9,039 nucleotides of DNA from Oscillospiraceae bacterium. Lineage in GTDB: Bacteria > Bacillota_A > Clostridia > Oscillospirales > Oscillospiraceae. Positions 1 to 7,430 of the stretch are shown here, piece by piece. Each line of letters opens with the position of its first letter. Positions within the stretch are counted from its first letter, which is position 1. The notes under the pieces are model-generated. The model saw nothing but the letters and a program-made list of their open reading frames with translations. It was not told the DNA's origin and searched no databases. The stretch covers positions 1 to 9,039 of the forward strand of contig JAGAFT010000007.1 in assembly GCA_017627975.1 (NCBI GenBank), given 5' to 3'. A program made the position numbers and the translations under genes.

Positions 1-31
1 ACGGCAGATCGTAGCAGGAGCGGGAGACACT

Positions 32-1837
32 ATGACAGAACAGAGCAGAATTCGCAACTTCTCCATCATCGCCCACATCGACTACGGAAAGTCGACGCTT
101 TCCGACCGCCTGATTGAAAAATGCGGCGCGGTCGAAGCGCGGGTCATGGAGGATCAGATTCTCGACAACATGGAACTGGAAAAGGAACGCGGCATCACCA
201 TCAAGGCACGTGCCGTCGGGCTGGAGTACAGCGCGCAGGACGGGGAGAAGTATACCCTGAACCTGATCGACACACCGGGTCATGTGGACTTCAACTACGA
301 GGTCAGCCGGTCGCTTGCGGCCTGCGAGGGTGCGGTGCTGATTGTCGATGCGTCCCAGGGGGTCGAGGCACAGACCCTCTCCAACACCTATCTCCCTCTG
401 GACAACAATCTGGAAATCCTGCCGGTGGTAAACAAGATTGACCTCCCGGCCGCCGATCCGCAGCGCGTCAAGAACGAGATCGAGGAGATCATCGGCATTC
501 CCGCGCAGGACGCCCCGGAGATCAGCGCGAAGGCCGGCATCAACATCGACGCGGTGCTGGAGGATATCGTCAAGAACATCCCCGCGCCCTCGGGCGATCC
601 GGATGCACCGCTGAAGGCCCTGATTTTTGACAGCCAGTACGACAACTACCGCGGGGTCATCGTCTTCCTGCGCGTGATGGACGGACGCCTGGCGAAGGAC
701 ACCGAAGTGCTGCTCATGTCCACCGGAGCCCGATACAAGCTTCTGGAGGTGGGATATCTCCGGCCAATGGCGCTGGAGCCCTGCGAGGAGCTCAAGGCGG
801 GCGATGTCGGCTATTTCACGGCCAGCATCAAGAACGTGGCGGACACCCGTGTGGGCGACACCGTCACCGAGGCCCTGCGCCCGACGGCGGAACCGCTGCC
901 CGGCTATCGCCCGGCACGGCCGATGGTCTACTGCGGCATCTACACCGAAGACGGGTCGAAGTACCCGGACCTGCGCGACGCGCTGGAGAAGCTGAAGCTC
1001 AACGACGCCTCGCTCTCCTATGAGCCGGAGAGCTCCGTGGCCCTGGGCTTCGGATTCCGCTGCGGCTTCCTCGGGATGCTGCACATGGAGATCATTCAGG
1101 AGCGGCTGGAACGCGAGTTTAATCTGGAGCTTGTGACTACCCTGCCCTCGGTCATCTATAAGGTCATCAAGACCGACGGAAGCACCGTCATGGTGGATAA
1201 CCCCCACAACTACCCGGAGACGGCGTCGATTGCAGAGTCTTATGAGCCCTATGTCAAGGTCTCCATCATCACGCCGAACGAGTTTGTCGGGAACATCATG
1301 CCCCTATGCCAGGACCGCCGCGGCGAGTATAAGAACATGCAGTATCTCGACACCCGTCTGGTGGAGCTGCACTACGAGATGCCGCTCAACGAGATCATTT
1401 ATGACTTCTTTGACACCCTGAAGGCGCGGACCAAGGGCTATGCCTCGCTGGACTATGAATTTTCCGAGTACAAGCAGTCCGACCTCGTGAAGGTGGATAT
1501 GCTCTTGAACGGGGACCAGGTGGATGCGCTCAGCTTCATCGCGCATCGCGAGAAGGCCTATCCCCGCGCCCGGAAACTCTGTGAGAAGCTGAAGGAGAAC
1601 ATTCCCCGCCAGCTGTTCGAGGTTCCGATCCAGGCGGCGATCGGCGGAAAGATCATTGCCCGCGAGACCGTCAAGGCCCTGCGCAAGGACGTCCTGGCCA
1701 AGTGCTACGGCGGCGATATCACACGAAAGAAGAAGCTTCTGGAAAAGCAGAAGGAAGGCAAAAAGAAGATGCGCCAGCTCGGAACCGTACAGATCCCGAC
1801 CGAGGCCTTCCTTGCGGTGCTGAAGCTGGATGAATAA
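32..1837 (+). CDS. lepA: Elongation factor 4 (LepA), ribosomal back-translocase GTPase
   Basis: This is a cytoplasmic translational GTPase that binds the ribosome and is proposed to remobilise stalled or mistranslocated complexes, or to assist 30S assembly. At 601 residues it has the full family length. Visible motifs are the P-loop AHIDYGKS (residues 14-21), the switch I motif ERGIT (52-56), DTPGH (80-84) with the catalytic-type His84, NKID (134-137) and a SAK motif just after. The C-terminal LepA-specific block is intact ([27 protein letters not shown], then [13 protein letters not shown]). The start is ATG at 32, with purine-rich AGGAG (16-20) and GGGAG (22-26) upstream. The frame stays open to the left edge, but the N-terminus matches LepA at this ATG. 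One oddity is Tyr18 in the P-loop, where His is usual. It is followed after 12 nt by the next gene and probably heads an operon. Identity is essentially certain. Confidence 0.97.
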   Translation: MTEQSRIRNFSIIAHIDYGKSTLSDRLIEKCGAVEARVMEDQILDNMELEKERGITIKARAVGLEYSAQDGEKYTLNLIDTPGHVDFNYEVSRSLAACEGAVLIVDASQGVEAQTLSNTYLPLDNNLEILPVVNKIDLPAADPQRVKNEIEEIIGIPAQDAPEISAKAGINIDAVLEDIVKNIPAPSGDPDAPLKALIFDSQYDNYRGVIVFLRVMDGRLAKDTEVLLMSTGARYKLLEVGYLRPMALEPCEELKAGDVGYFTASIKNVADTRVGDTVTEALRPTAEPLPGYRPARPMVYCGIYTEDGSKYPDLRDALEKLKLNDASLSYEPESSVALGFGFRCGFLGMLHMEIIQERLEREFNLELVTTLPSVIYKVIKTDGSTVMVDNPHNYPETASIAESYEPYVKVSIITPNEFVGNIMPLCQDRRGEYKNMQYLDTRLVELHYEMPLNEIIYDFFDTLKARTKGYASLDYEFSEYKQSDLVKVDMLLNGDQVDALSFIAHREKAYPRARKLCEKLKENIPRQLFEVPIQAAIGGKIIARETVKALRKDVLAKCYGGDITRKKKLLEKQKEGKKKMRQLGTVQIPTEAFLAVLKLDE

Positions 1838-1843
1838 GGAGGG
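1836..1843 (+). promoter_or_regulatory. Ribosome binding site supporting a TTG start
   Basis: AAGGAGGG overlaps the last two bases of the lepA stop codon and lies 6 nt before TTG at 1850. It matches the anti-Shine-Dalgarno sequence almost perfectly. It supports the non-ATG start, because later in-frame ATGs fall inside the membrane segment. The overlap suggests translational coupling to lepA. Confidence 0.75.
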
Positions 1844-1849
1844 AGCGGC

Positions 1850-2479
1850 TTGAGAGAAAGATTTCGGCTGTTCTGGCTGATCCTGGCTGTTCTGTTTGCC
1901 GGTATGGCGGGATTTGCATGCTTTTTTGCCATGATGTACGGCAGCATCTATAACCGGCCCGACGCAGACCCCGTGGAAACGGTTACCAGGTTCTTTGACA
2001 GCGTTCAGGCCCGAAACTATCCGGAGGCCTATGCCTGCCTGAGCGACTATGCCAGCCTCGGCCTGGAGAACGAGCCGGAGAGCGCGGAAGCGAAGGCAAT
2101 GTATGACGCGCTTCGCGGCAGCTACAGCTACACCCTCAGCGGGGGCAGCACCGTTACCGGCCTGGAGGCCAGCCAGCGGGTCGTCCTGCGGGCGCTGAAT
2201 CTGCGGATGACGGAAAACGCCGTACAGCAGCAGGTGAACGGAATCCTGGAGGAAATGGTGACGGCCATGCCCGCGTCCGAGGTCTACGACGGAAACGGGG
2301 GCTACCTGACCAGCTTCACGGACGCGATCTACAGAGAGGCGCTGAACCGGGCGCTTCAGAACACAGACGCGCTCTGCTCGGATACGCAGCTGCTGATCCA
2401 GCTGAAGTACATGGACGGTACGTGGAAAATTGTCACGGACCGTAATCTGATGACCGCCCTGATCGGCGGAGAGAACTGA
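1850..2479 (+). CDS. Small membrane-anchored protein with NTF2-like appearance, function unknown
   Basis: I do not recognise a named family for this 209-residue protein. It begins with a short basic stretch (MRERFR) and one hydrophobic segment at about residues 7-30, which looks like an uncleaved signal anchor with the remainder outside the cytoplasm. The soluble part opens with DPVETVTRFFDSVQARNY (about 40-57), a helix plus 'YPEAYACL' pattern typical of NTF2-like/DUF4878-type domains, and ends with LLIQLKYMDGTWKIVTD (181-197), the kind of strand-turn-strand that closes such folds. These are fold impressions only. The start is TTG, chosen from the strong Shine-Dalgarno sequence. It sits 12 nt after lepA and 22 nt before the phosphodiester glycosidase gene, so co-transcription and an envelope role alongside that protein are likely. 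It might bind a ligand or act as an accessory subunit, but no catalytic residues can be assigned. Confidence 0.85.
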   Translation: MRERFRLFWLILAVLFAGMAGFACFFAMMYGSIYNRPDADPVETVTRFFDSVQARNYPEAYACLSDYASLGLENEPESAEAKAMYDALRGSYSYTLSGGSTVTGLEASQRVVLRALNLRMTENAVQQQVNGILEEMVTAMPASEVYDGNGGYLTSFTDAIYREALNRALQNTDALCSDTQLLIQLKYMDGTWKIVTDRNLMTALIGGEN

Positions 2480-2501
2480 GGGAAGGAGGAGCCGAAGCTG
2501 T

Positions 2502-4058
2502 ATGAGAGAATACGACCTGGAAGAGATTCTGGCGGAATACGCAGAAGATAACATAGAGACGGCTCTGCCTGAGGAAGAGGACATCCTGAAGGAAGAAGAA
2601 TATACGGAGCCGGCGGCCGGACTTCCCTATGCGGAAGAAAACGCGCCGGAGGAAGAGAATGAAGCGGAAACCGCCCGCAGCGACGATGCGGAACCGCCCG
2701 AAGAAAGCGCGGAGGATCCCGATGCGCAGCTGACAAGGGTGTTCAGAGCGCCGAAGCCGGAACAAACCGAGAATCGGCGCGTGCGCCGGGAGAACGGAAA
2801 CCGGCGGGAAGCCGCGGCACAGGACGAGGAAGCCGAGGAGCCGAAGAAAAAACGGAGGAAAAAACCGAAGAAAGAGAGCTTTGGCAAAAAGCTCGGGTTC
2901 GGGATGCTGAGCCTGATCTTCATGGTGATTTCCCTCGGCGTGCTGGCCTGGACCCTGCAGAACGTGCACCCGGATACCAGCAAGACGACGGAATCATCCC
3001 GAAGCCTCGGCAACACCAATCTGGTCTCGCGGCTGGACACCGGACTCAACAACGCCAAGGCCAACGCCCTGAGCGACATTGCCTACATCCCGAAGCACTA
3101 TACCATCCCCGAGGGTGAGACCGTGGCGCCGAGGCCTCAGGAGTCCGGCTTTGGCAGCGTCACACCGGAGAACGCGGCAACCGTGATGGATGTGATCCAG
3201 CTGGCGAGAGATTCCGGCCTGCTGGAAGGGCAGGACGTGATTTTCAATCCGAACCTGAACTTTGAACCGAACACGAACATCCAGTACTATTATGACGAGA
3301 CGATCCTGACAATCATCTGGAAGGAACTCATTGACGGCAACACCGTCACCTGCTGCGAGGTCAAGGTGGCCGACGCGAGCCAGTTCCGCCGCAAACTGGT
3401 GGACGACACCTTCGGCTCGCCGAGAAAGCTCTTTGCCACGTCAATTGCGGCCAGCGTCAATTCCGTCGTAGCCATGAACGCGGACTTCTACATGTTCCGC
3501 GACTTCGGCATCGTGGTGTATGACCGGGAGCTGTATCGCTTCTCGGAAGACACCTATACCGGCATGTACAAGAAATACAACTGCACGGACACGATGTTTG
3601 TCACCGAGGAGGGCGACTTCATCTTCTGGCACCGGCTGCAGGAAGCGACGCCGGATCAGATGCGGGCCTTTATTGAGGAGAACCACATCCTCTTCTCCAT
3701 CGCCTTCGGACCCATCCTGGTGGAAAACGGTGCCCTCACCCCCTGCGACTGGTACCCGGCCGGCGAGATCGACCGCGGCTATTCCCGCGCGGGCATCGGT
3801 CAGAAGGACCACCTGCATTATTTCTACATGTCTCTGAACCATTCCGCGCAGAGAGAAGCCCGCTGGACGGTCAACACCTTCGGCGAGCGGATGTATGAGC
3901 GCGGACTGCAGCAGGCTTACTGCCTGGACGGCGGCCAGACCAGCGAGATCGTGTGGCGCGGAGCCCCGTTCAACTACATCGACTTCGGCGGAGAACGGGA
4001 AGTCAGCGACATCATGTACTTCGCCACCGCCATTCCGGAATCGGGAGGAACGCCATGA
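2502..4058 (+). CDS. Membrane-anchored phosphodiester glycosidase (NAGPA/DUF2233) family protein
   Basis: The extracytoplasmic C-terminal domain resembles the N-acetylglucosamine-1-phosphodiester alpha-N-acetylglucosaminidase family, whose members hydrolyse sugar-phosphodiester bonds. It covers roughly residues 280-512 of 518. Family-type motifs are MNADFY (325-330), AFGPILVENG (401-410), RAGIGQ (429-434), and AYCLDGGQTSEI (472-483), the counterpart of the usual LDGGGSS active-site loop. Before it come an acidic, Glu-rich cytoplasmic tail (1-75), a basic patch KKKRRKKPKK (115-124) and one membrane helix (about 131-152), placing the catalytic domain outside by the positive-inside rule. The ATG at 2502 is preceded by AAGGAGGA 11 nt upstream. 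The stop overlaps the next gene in ATGA, so the two are probably co-translated. The substrate is unknown; sugar-phosphate links in wall polymers or exopolysaccharide are plausible. Family assignment is good, exact function is inference. Confidence 0.88.
   Translation: MREYDLEEILAEYAEDNIETALPEEEDILKEEEYTEPAAGLPYAEENAPEEENEAETARSDDAEPPEESAEDPDAQLTRVFRAPKPEQTENRRVRRENGNRREAAAQDEEAEEPKKKRRKKPKKESFGKKLGFGMLSLIFMVISLGVLAWTLQNVHPDTSKTTESSRSLGNTNLVSRLDTGLNNAKANALSDIAYIPKHYTIPEGETVAPRPQESGFGSVTPENAATVMDVIQLARDSGLLEGQDVIFNPNLNFEPNTNIQYYYDETILTIIWKELIDGNTVTCCEVKVADASQFRRKLVDDTFGSPRKLFATSIAASVNSVVAMNADFYMFRDFGIVVYDRELYRFSEDTYTGMYKKYNCTDTMFVTEEGDFIFWHRLQEATPDQMRAFIEENHILFSIAFGPILVENGALTPCDWYPAGEIDRGYSRAGIGQKDHLHYFYMSLNHSAQREARWTVNTFGERMYERGLQQAYCLDGGQTSEIVWRGAPFNYIDFGGEREVSDIMYFATAIPESGGTP
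4043..4049 (+). promoter_or_regulatory. Ribosome binding site fixing the start of the Lgt-like gene
   Basis: GGGAGGA ends 5 nt before ATG at 4055, inside the end of the upstream gene. A longer in-frame reading from 3953 would add 34 Arg/His-rich residues that merely mirror the overlapping gene, so 4055 is the supported start. Confidence 0.75.
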
Positions 4059-5095
4059 ATGAAATAGCTGTTTTCACGGGCAGCCTGACGATCTACTGGA
4101 GCGCTATCATCATCTGCCTCGGCATCGCCGCAGGGCTCTGCCTGACACTGGCGCTGTATCCGATGGACCACCGCCACAATACCGCGGTCTGGGTCTGGTT
4201 CCCGATTGCCACCGTGCTGAGCGTGCTGCTGGCCCGGCTGATCCACTGGTACAGCCACATTGAACAGTACGGTTCACTGCTGGAGGCAATGACGGATTAC
4301 AGCACCGGCGGATACTGTGTACAGGGGATCATTCTGGGCGCGGTGTTTGCGGCATTGCTTGTGAAGCTGATCCGCCTGACCCCGACGGCCGGAGAGCTGC
4401 TGAGCGCGGCGGCGCCGGGACTGGCACTGTGTCTGGCCCTGATCCGCCTGAGCTCGCTGTTCAACACCAACTGCCGCGGAAGAATCGTCATCACGGACAA
4501 GGTTTATCAGCAGCTTCCCTTCGCCATCTCCTGGACCGACGCGGCGGGAAACGTGGAATACCGGCTCGCAACCTTTTTCCTGGAGTTTCTTGCACTGCTG
4601 GTGATCACGGTGATTCTCTGCGGATTCTTCTTCCGCCACCGCTCGGAGCCCCTCCGGGACGGCTGGCGCAACGAGGGGAACGTGATGTGGCTGTTTCTGA
4701 TCCTGCTGGGGGTGGTGGAGTTCATCGCGGACTCGACGCGGTATGACTCTGCGCTGATGCACTTCTTCCTGATCAAAAGGCTGAATCCCTACGCGTCGTT
4801 TATCTCCATTACGCAGATCTTTACGGCGGTGTGCTTCCTGCTGTACTTTATCCGGTATATGCGAATCTCCGTTAAAACCAACGGATGGAGCTGGTATCAT
4901 TTCCTGGCGATGCTGGTCTTCCTGGCCTGTTTTGTGGGAGCGGGCTACTTCGGCGAATACAAGGTGCAGCGCACGGCCCAGTATGTCCGCTGCTATCTCT
5001 GGCAGGGAGGATCGCTTTTACTGCTGTACCTGACGGTGAGGCTGATCTATCGCACCTGCGTGGCAAAGGACTATGACTACGAAGACGGGGAATAG
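4055..5095 (+). CDS. Divergent prolipoprotein diacylglyceryl transferase (Lgt) homologue
   Basis: This is a 346-residue multi-pass membrane protein with the overall plan of Lgt, which moves diacylglyceryl from phosphatidylglycerol to the lipobox cysteine of prelipoproteins. Resemblances are an N-terminal SLTIYWSAI segment (Tyr14), GG..VQG (85-91) where Lgt has GG..HGG, RLSSLFNTNCRG (131-142) where Lgt has the GRxGNFxNxExxG signature, and a late EFIADSTRYD...SITQ block (222-254) like the Lgt RxxxExxR...Q region. By eye, the signature Arg, second Asn and Gly survive (131, 137, 142). The essential His (Gln90), first Asn (Ser134), Glu (Asn139) and the late Arg (Glu222) appear replaced. Typical Lgt is about 260-300 residues; here at least two additional C-terminal membrane segments follow (about 282-332). 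It overlaps the phosphodiester glycosidase gene by 4 nt. It is probably not the cell's housekeeping Lgt, and may modify another envelope substrate or serve a structural role. Confidence 0.8.
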   Translation: MNEIAVFTGSLTIYWSAIIICLGIAAGLCLTLALYPMDHRHNTAVWVWFPIATVLSVLLARLIHWYSHIEQYGSLLEAMTDYSTGGYCVQGIILGAVFAALLVKLIRLTPTAGELLSAAAPGLALCLALIRLSSLFNTNCRGRIVITDKVYQQLPFAISWTDAAGNVEYRLATFFLEFLALLVITVILCGFFFRHRSEPLRDGWRNEGNVMWLFLILLGVVEFIADSTRYDSALMHFFLIKRLNPYASFISITQIFTAVCFLLYFIRYMRISVKTNGWSWYHFLAMLVFLACFVGAGYFGEYKVQRTAQYVRCYLWQGGSLLLLYLTVRLIYRTCVAKDYDYEDGE

Positions 5096-5156
5096 TCCCC
5101 GGGAAACGGAGCAAAAGCAGAATCCGTAACGAAGAAACGGAAAAGGAAAACAAAAC

Positions 5157-5184
5157 CGGCGCCCGAATGGGCGCCGATTGTTTT
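5157..5184. terminator. Bidirectional rho-independent terminator
   Basis: A perfect 8-bp stem, CGGCGCCC/GGGCGCCG, has a GAAT loop. On the plus strand it is followed by ATTGTTTT. On the minus strand it is followed by GTTTTGTTTTCC, because an A-rich tract precedes the hairpin. It lies between convergent genes ending at 5095 (plus) and 5270 (minus), so it can stop transcripts from both sides. Confidence 0.85.
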
Positions 5185-5200
5185 GGCCTGGTGTTTCATC

Positions 5201-5238
5201 TTGCCGGAGCGGTTCGTACGAGATCCGCCCCGGGGCAA
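5201..5238. other. Imperfect hairpin in the convergent intergenic region
   Basis: The left arm TTGCCGGAGCGG pairs with CCGCCCCGGGGCAA, leaving one A-C mismatch and a 2-nt bulge. The 12-nt loop contains the palindrome TCGTACGA. There is no T-tract on either side, so it is not an obvious terminator. It lies in the 3' untranslated part of the minus-strand permease transcript and could be a stabilising structure. Apart from this hairpin and the terminator I see nothing else in 5096-5269. Confidence 0.35.
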
Positions 5239-5269
5239 AGGACCTGCGCCGGATGGCAGGGAAGCGGGA

Positions 5270-7108
5270 TCAGATCAGGTACGGCACCGTAAAGACGGAG
5301 ACATTGCGGTAGGTCTCAAGCTTACGCATGAGGCGCTGGGTCGTCTGGTTGTGCAGGGGCTTTTCCGCGGGATTGGTTACAACCAGCATGCCCATCATGA
5401 CGATCAGGCTGCGGTGAGATCCAAGATGCTCGGCCTCCTGTTCGATATGACGGAGAAGAACCTCATTCATGTTGCGATAGGGGGTGATCTCATAGCGGAA
5501 GTCAGCGCGGATGCCGAGCTGTTCGATCTGGGCCTTCAGCGCCTGAGCCCGTTCTTCATTGTCCGAGATGTGATAGAGCTCAATGTTCTGGAAGCCGCAG
5601 CTGAGCGCGCAGTCCAGTGTCTTCAGGAAGGAACGGTTCAGGGACTGGACCGGGAGAATGACCTTGCCGGGGGCGACGTTGCGGATCACGTCCTTTGCGG
5701 CCTCGACGCTCTCAATCCGCAGATCGGCGGAGACGGCGTCATAGTGCTTCTTGATGGCGCGCATCATAAAGACGAGGCCGACGATGCAGAGCAGCGTGAC
5801 CCAGGCACCGCTGAGGAACTTCATGATGACGATGACGACGAGGGTGATGCCGGTGACAACGGTGCCGAGACCGTTGATGACGGACTTGAACTGCCAGCCG
5901 GGGCTTTTTTCCTTCACCCAGTGGACCAGCATGCCGTACTGGCTGAGCAGGAAGGAGATAAACACGCCGCTGGCGTAAAGCGGGAGCAGAAGATGCTGGT
6001 CGCCGTTAAAGGCGAAGACCAGGATGGACGCGGAGAAGAAGAGCAGGAGAATGCCGTTGGAATAGTTCAGGCGGGTTCCGCGGGCAACCAGCTGACGGGG
6101 CAGAAAGCCGTCCTCGGCCATCAGCGCCATCAGAAGCGGCATGCCGGCATAAGCGGTGTTAGCGGCAAGGCCCAGAATCACGACCGTCATGATCTGCACG
6201 ACAAAGTACATGGCGCTGCCCTGACCGAAGACCGCCCCGGCGAGCTGGCTCACGGCGGTGGCTTCTTCATTGGGCCGGATCTGATAGAGATTTATGAGGG
6301 CGCTGACCCCGAAGAAGACCAGCGCGACAAAGCCGGCCATGGCGTACAGGACCATCTTGGCGTGCTTCTGAGCGGGATCCTTGAAGTTCGGCACGCCGTT
6401 GGAGACCGCTTCCACACCGGTCAGCGCGGTACAGCCGGAGGCAAAGGCGCGCAGCAGCACAAAGATCAGCATCTCACCGGTCTGCTGTGCGACCACGGTC
6501 TGCTCCGCCGGCGTATAGAGGCCGAGGGAGTAGCGGATGAGACCCGTGACAATCAGGGCGATCATCGTCAGGATGAAGATATAGGTGGGAACGCCGAACA
6601 TCACGGCGGACTCCCGCAGGCCGCGGAGATTTCCCCAGGTCAGAAGGCAGATGATCAGGAAGGCAAGAAACGCCTTGTAGCGCAGAAGACCGGGGAAAGC
6701 GGAGGTGATCGCCGCCGCACCGGCGCAGGCACTGACCGCCACGGTGAGAATATAGCCGATGATCAGCGCGCCGCCGGCCACCAGACCGGGCGTCTGGCCG
6801 AGGTTTTCATGCGCGACGATATAGGCGCCGCCGCCCTGGGGGTAGGCATCAATGGTCTGGCGGTAGCAGAAAACGAGAATCAGCAGCAGACCGATGATGG
6901 CGGCGACAATGGGCAGAAAATAATGATAGGACAGCATCCCGAGCACCGGGATCAGAACCAGAAGGATCTCTTCCCCGGCATAGCTCACCGAGGAGATTGC
7001 GTCACTGGCGAATACGGGAATGCCCCAGAGAACGTTGAACTTCTCGTTTCCGAGTTCGGAATCGGCAAGGGGAGTCCCGATCAGGACCTGCTTGAGTTTT
7101 TTCTTCAT
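5270..7108 (-). CDS. KimA/YdaO-like APC-family potassium (K+/H+) symporter
   Basis: This 612-residue membrane protein closely resembles Bacillus subtilis KimA, a high-affinity K+ importer of the APC superfamily that is inhibited by c-di-AMP. About twelve membrane segments span residues 30-450. Recognisable blocks are FASDAISSVSYAGEE (33-47) with Asp36 and Tyr43 at KimA numbering, AYPQGGGAY (88-96), GYILTVAVS (118-126), NLRGLRES (160-167), ALTGVEAVSNGVPNF (228-242) and LPLYASGVF (375-383) with Tyr378. The cytosolic C-terminal domain (about 460-612; KVILPVQSLNRS, then RSLIVMMGMLVVT and FTVPYLI) has the UspA-like pattern seen in KimA. One odd point is Gly118 where KimA has a cation-site Asp. The ATG at 7108 has GTGAGG about 10 nt upstream. 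It is convergent with the Lgt-like gene and divergent from the VanY-like gene. A general amino-acid permease role is the alternative, but the N-terminal and C-terminal matches favour KimA-type. Confidence 0.88.
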   Translation of the reverse strand: MKKKLKQVLIGTPLADSELGNEKFNVLWGIPVFASDAISSVSYAGEEILLVLIPVLGMLSYHYFLPIVAAIIGLLLILVFCYRQTIDAYPQGGGAYIVAHENLGQTPGLVAGGALIIGYILTVAVSACAGAAAITSAFPGLLRYKAFLAFLIICLLTWGNLRGLRESAVMFGVPTYIFILTMIALIVTGLIRYSLGLYTPAEQTVVAQQTGEMLIFVLLRAFASGCTALTGVEAVSNGVPNFKDPAQKHAKMVLYAMAGFVALVFFGVSALINLYQIRPNEEATAVSQLAGAVFGQGSAMYFVVQIMTVVILGLAANTAYAGMPLLMALMAEDGFLPRQLVARGTRLNYSNGILLLFFSASILVFAFNGDQHLLLPLYASGVFISFLLSQYGMLVHWVKEKSPGWQFKSVINGLGTVVTGITLVVIVIMKFLSGAWVTLLCIVGLVFMMRAIKKHYDAVSADLRIESVEAAKDVIRNVAPGKVILPVQSLNRSFLKTLDCALSCGFQNIELYHISDNEERAQALKAQIEQLGIRADFRYEITPYRNMNEVLLRHIEQEAEHLGSHRSLIVMMGMLVVTNPAEKPLHNQTTQRLMRKLETYRNVSVFTVPYLI

Positions 7109-7217
7109 GGTATCAGAGCCTCACATTGACTGGTAGTATTGACGGACCGAGAGATGAAGCATTAAAGCAACATAAAAAATGAGAATAACAGCGCTAAGAA
7201 AGTGTTAAGATTGGTCC

Positions 7218-7246
7218 AGTATAGCACAAAGTGCGAAAAGATGGAA
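7218..7246 (-). promoter_or_regulatory. Putative extended -10 promoter for the KimA-like gene
   Basis: Read on the minus strand, TGCTATACT forms a good extended -10 element. The hexamer 17 nt upstream, TTCCAT, is a poor -35. Transcription would begin near 7211, giving a leader of about 100 nt before ATG at 7108. Confidence 0.5.
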
Positions 7247-7420
7247 GAGTCCTTCTGAGTAAATCTTAAAATTCCATAAAAGATCGGTGAATTTCAAGCA
7301 ATTTTCACAATAATATGATAAGATGAACGAAATATTCCGAGGAAGCGGCCACTGCAGCGAGGGGCGCAGAACCGGAGAAGGCTCGCAGACTGCGGGCGAA
7401 AACTGCGGAAAGAAGAGAGA

Positions 7421-7425
7421 AGGGA
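7421..7425 (+). promoter_or_regulatory. Ribosome binding site choosing the VanY-like start
   Basis: AGGGA, within the longer purine tract AGAAGAGAGAAGGGA, lies 5 nt before ATG at 7431. An in-frame ATG at 7323 has no Shine-Dalgarno sequence. It would also add 36 residues of non-conserved, Gly/Arg-rich sequence ahead of the membrane anchor. Confidence 0.65.
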
Positions 7426-7430
7426 AACGG

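Larger units (their letters stand above)
7109..7430. other. Divergent intergenic region, A+T-rich on the permease side
   Basis: These 322 bases separate the divergent permease and peptidase genes. The left two thirds are markedly A+T-rich against a G+C-rich background and hold the minus-strand promoter. They also hold a possible plus-strand -10 element, TATGAT (7314-7319), without a convincing -35, and an imperfect inverted repeat GTGAA...TTCAC (7287-7308) just upstream of it. From about 7330 the sequence becomes G+C-rich and would form a leader of roughly 100 nt before the peptidase start. I see no known riboswitch consensus on either strand. The leader of the minus gene contains GGACC and GGTCC about 60 nt apart, which could pair but only over 5 bp. 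Confidence 0.5.

Noticed and set aside
1..14. End of an upstream gene with TAG at 12-14
   Set aside because: One frame reads into TAG there, which would suit an upstream gene ending just before lepA, but only four codons are visible and nothing can be identified.
1304..2584. A 426-codon open reading frame on the minus strand across lepA, the NTF2-like gene and the start of the glycosidase gene
   Set aside because: It spans three well-supported plus-strand genes, has no recognisable motif and no ribosome binding site was evident; it is a codon-bias shadow.
3953..4054. Possible longer start for the Lgt-like gene
   Set aside because: The added residues are Arg/His-rich and merely read the preceding gene in another frame. 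ATG at 4055 has a good Shine-Dalgarno sequence and begins the membrane protein naturally.
5183..7129. A 648-codon open reading frame on the plus strand, longer than the permease gene it lies opposite
   Set aside because: The translation is rich in Asp, His, Gln and Gly with no membrane, domain or motif pattern, while the minus strand encodes a clear KimA-like transporter. Codon bias in G+C-rich genes often leaves the opposite strand open, and the frame begins inside the terminator.
7323..7430. Possible longer start for the VanY-like gene
   Set aside because: No ribosome binding site precedes ATG at 7323, it sits within a few bases of the putative -10 element, and the added residues do not look like protein sequence from this family.
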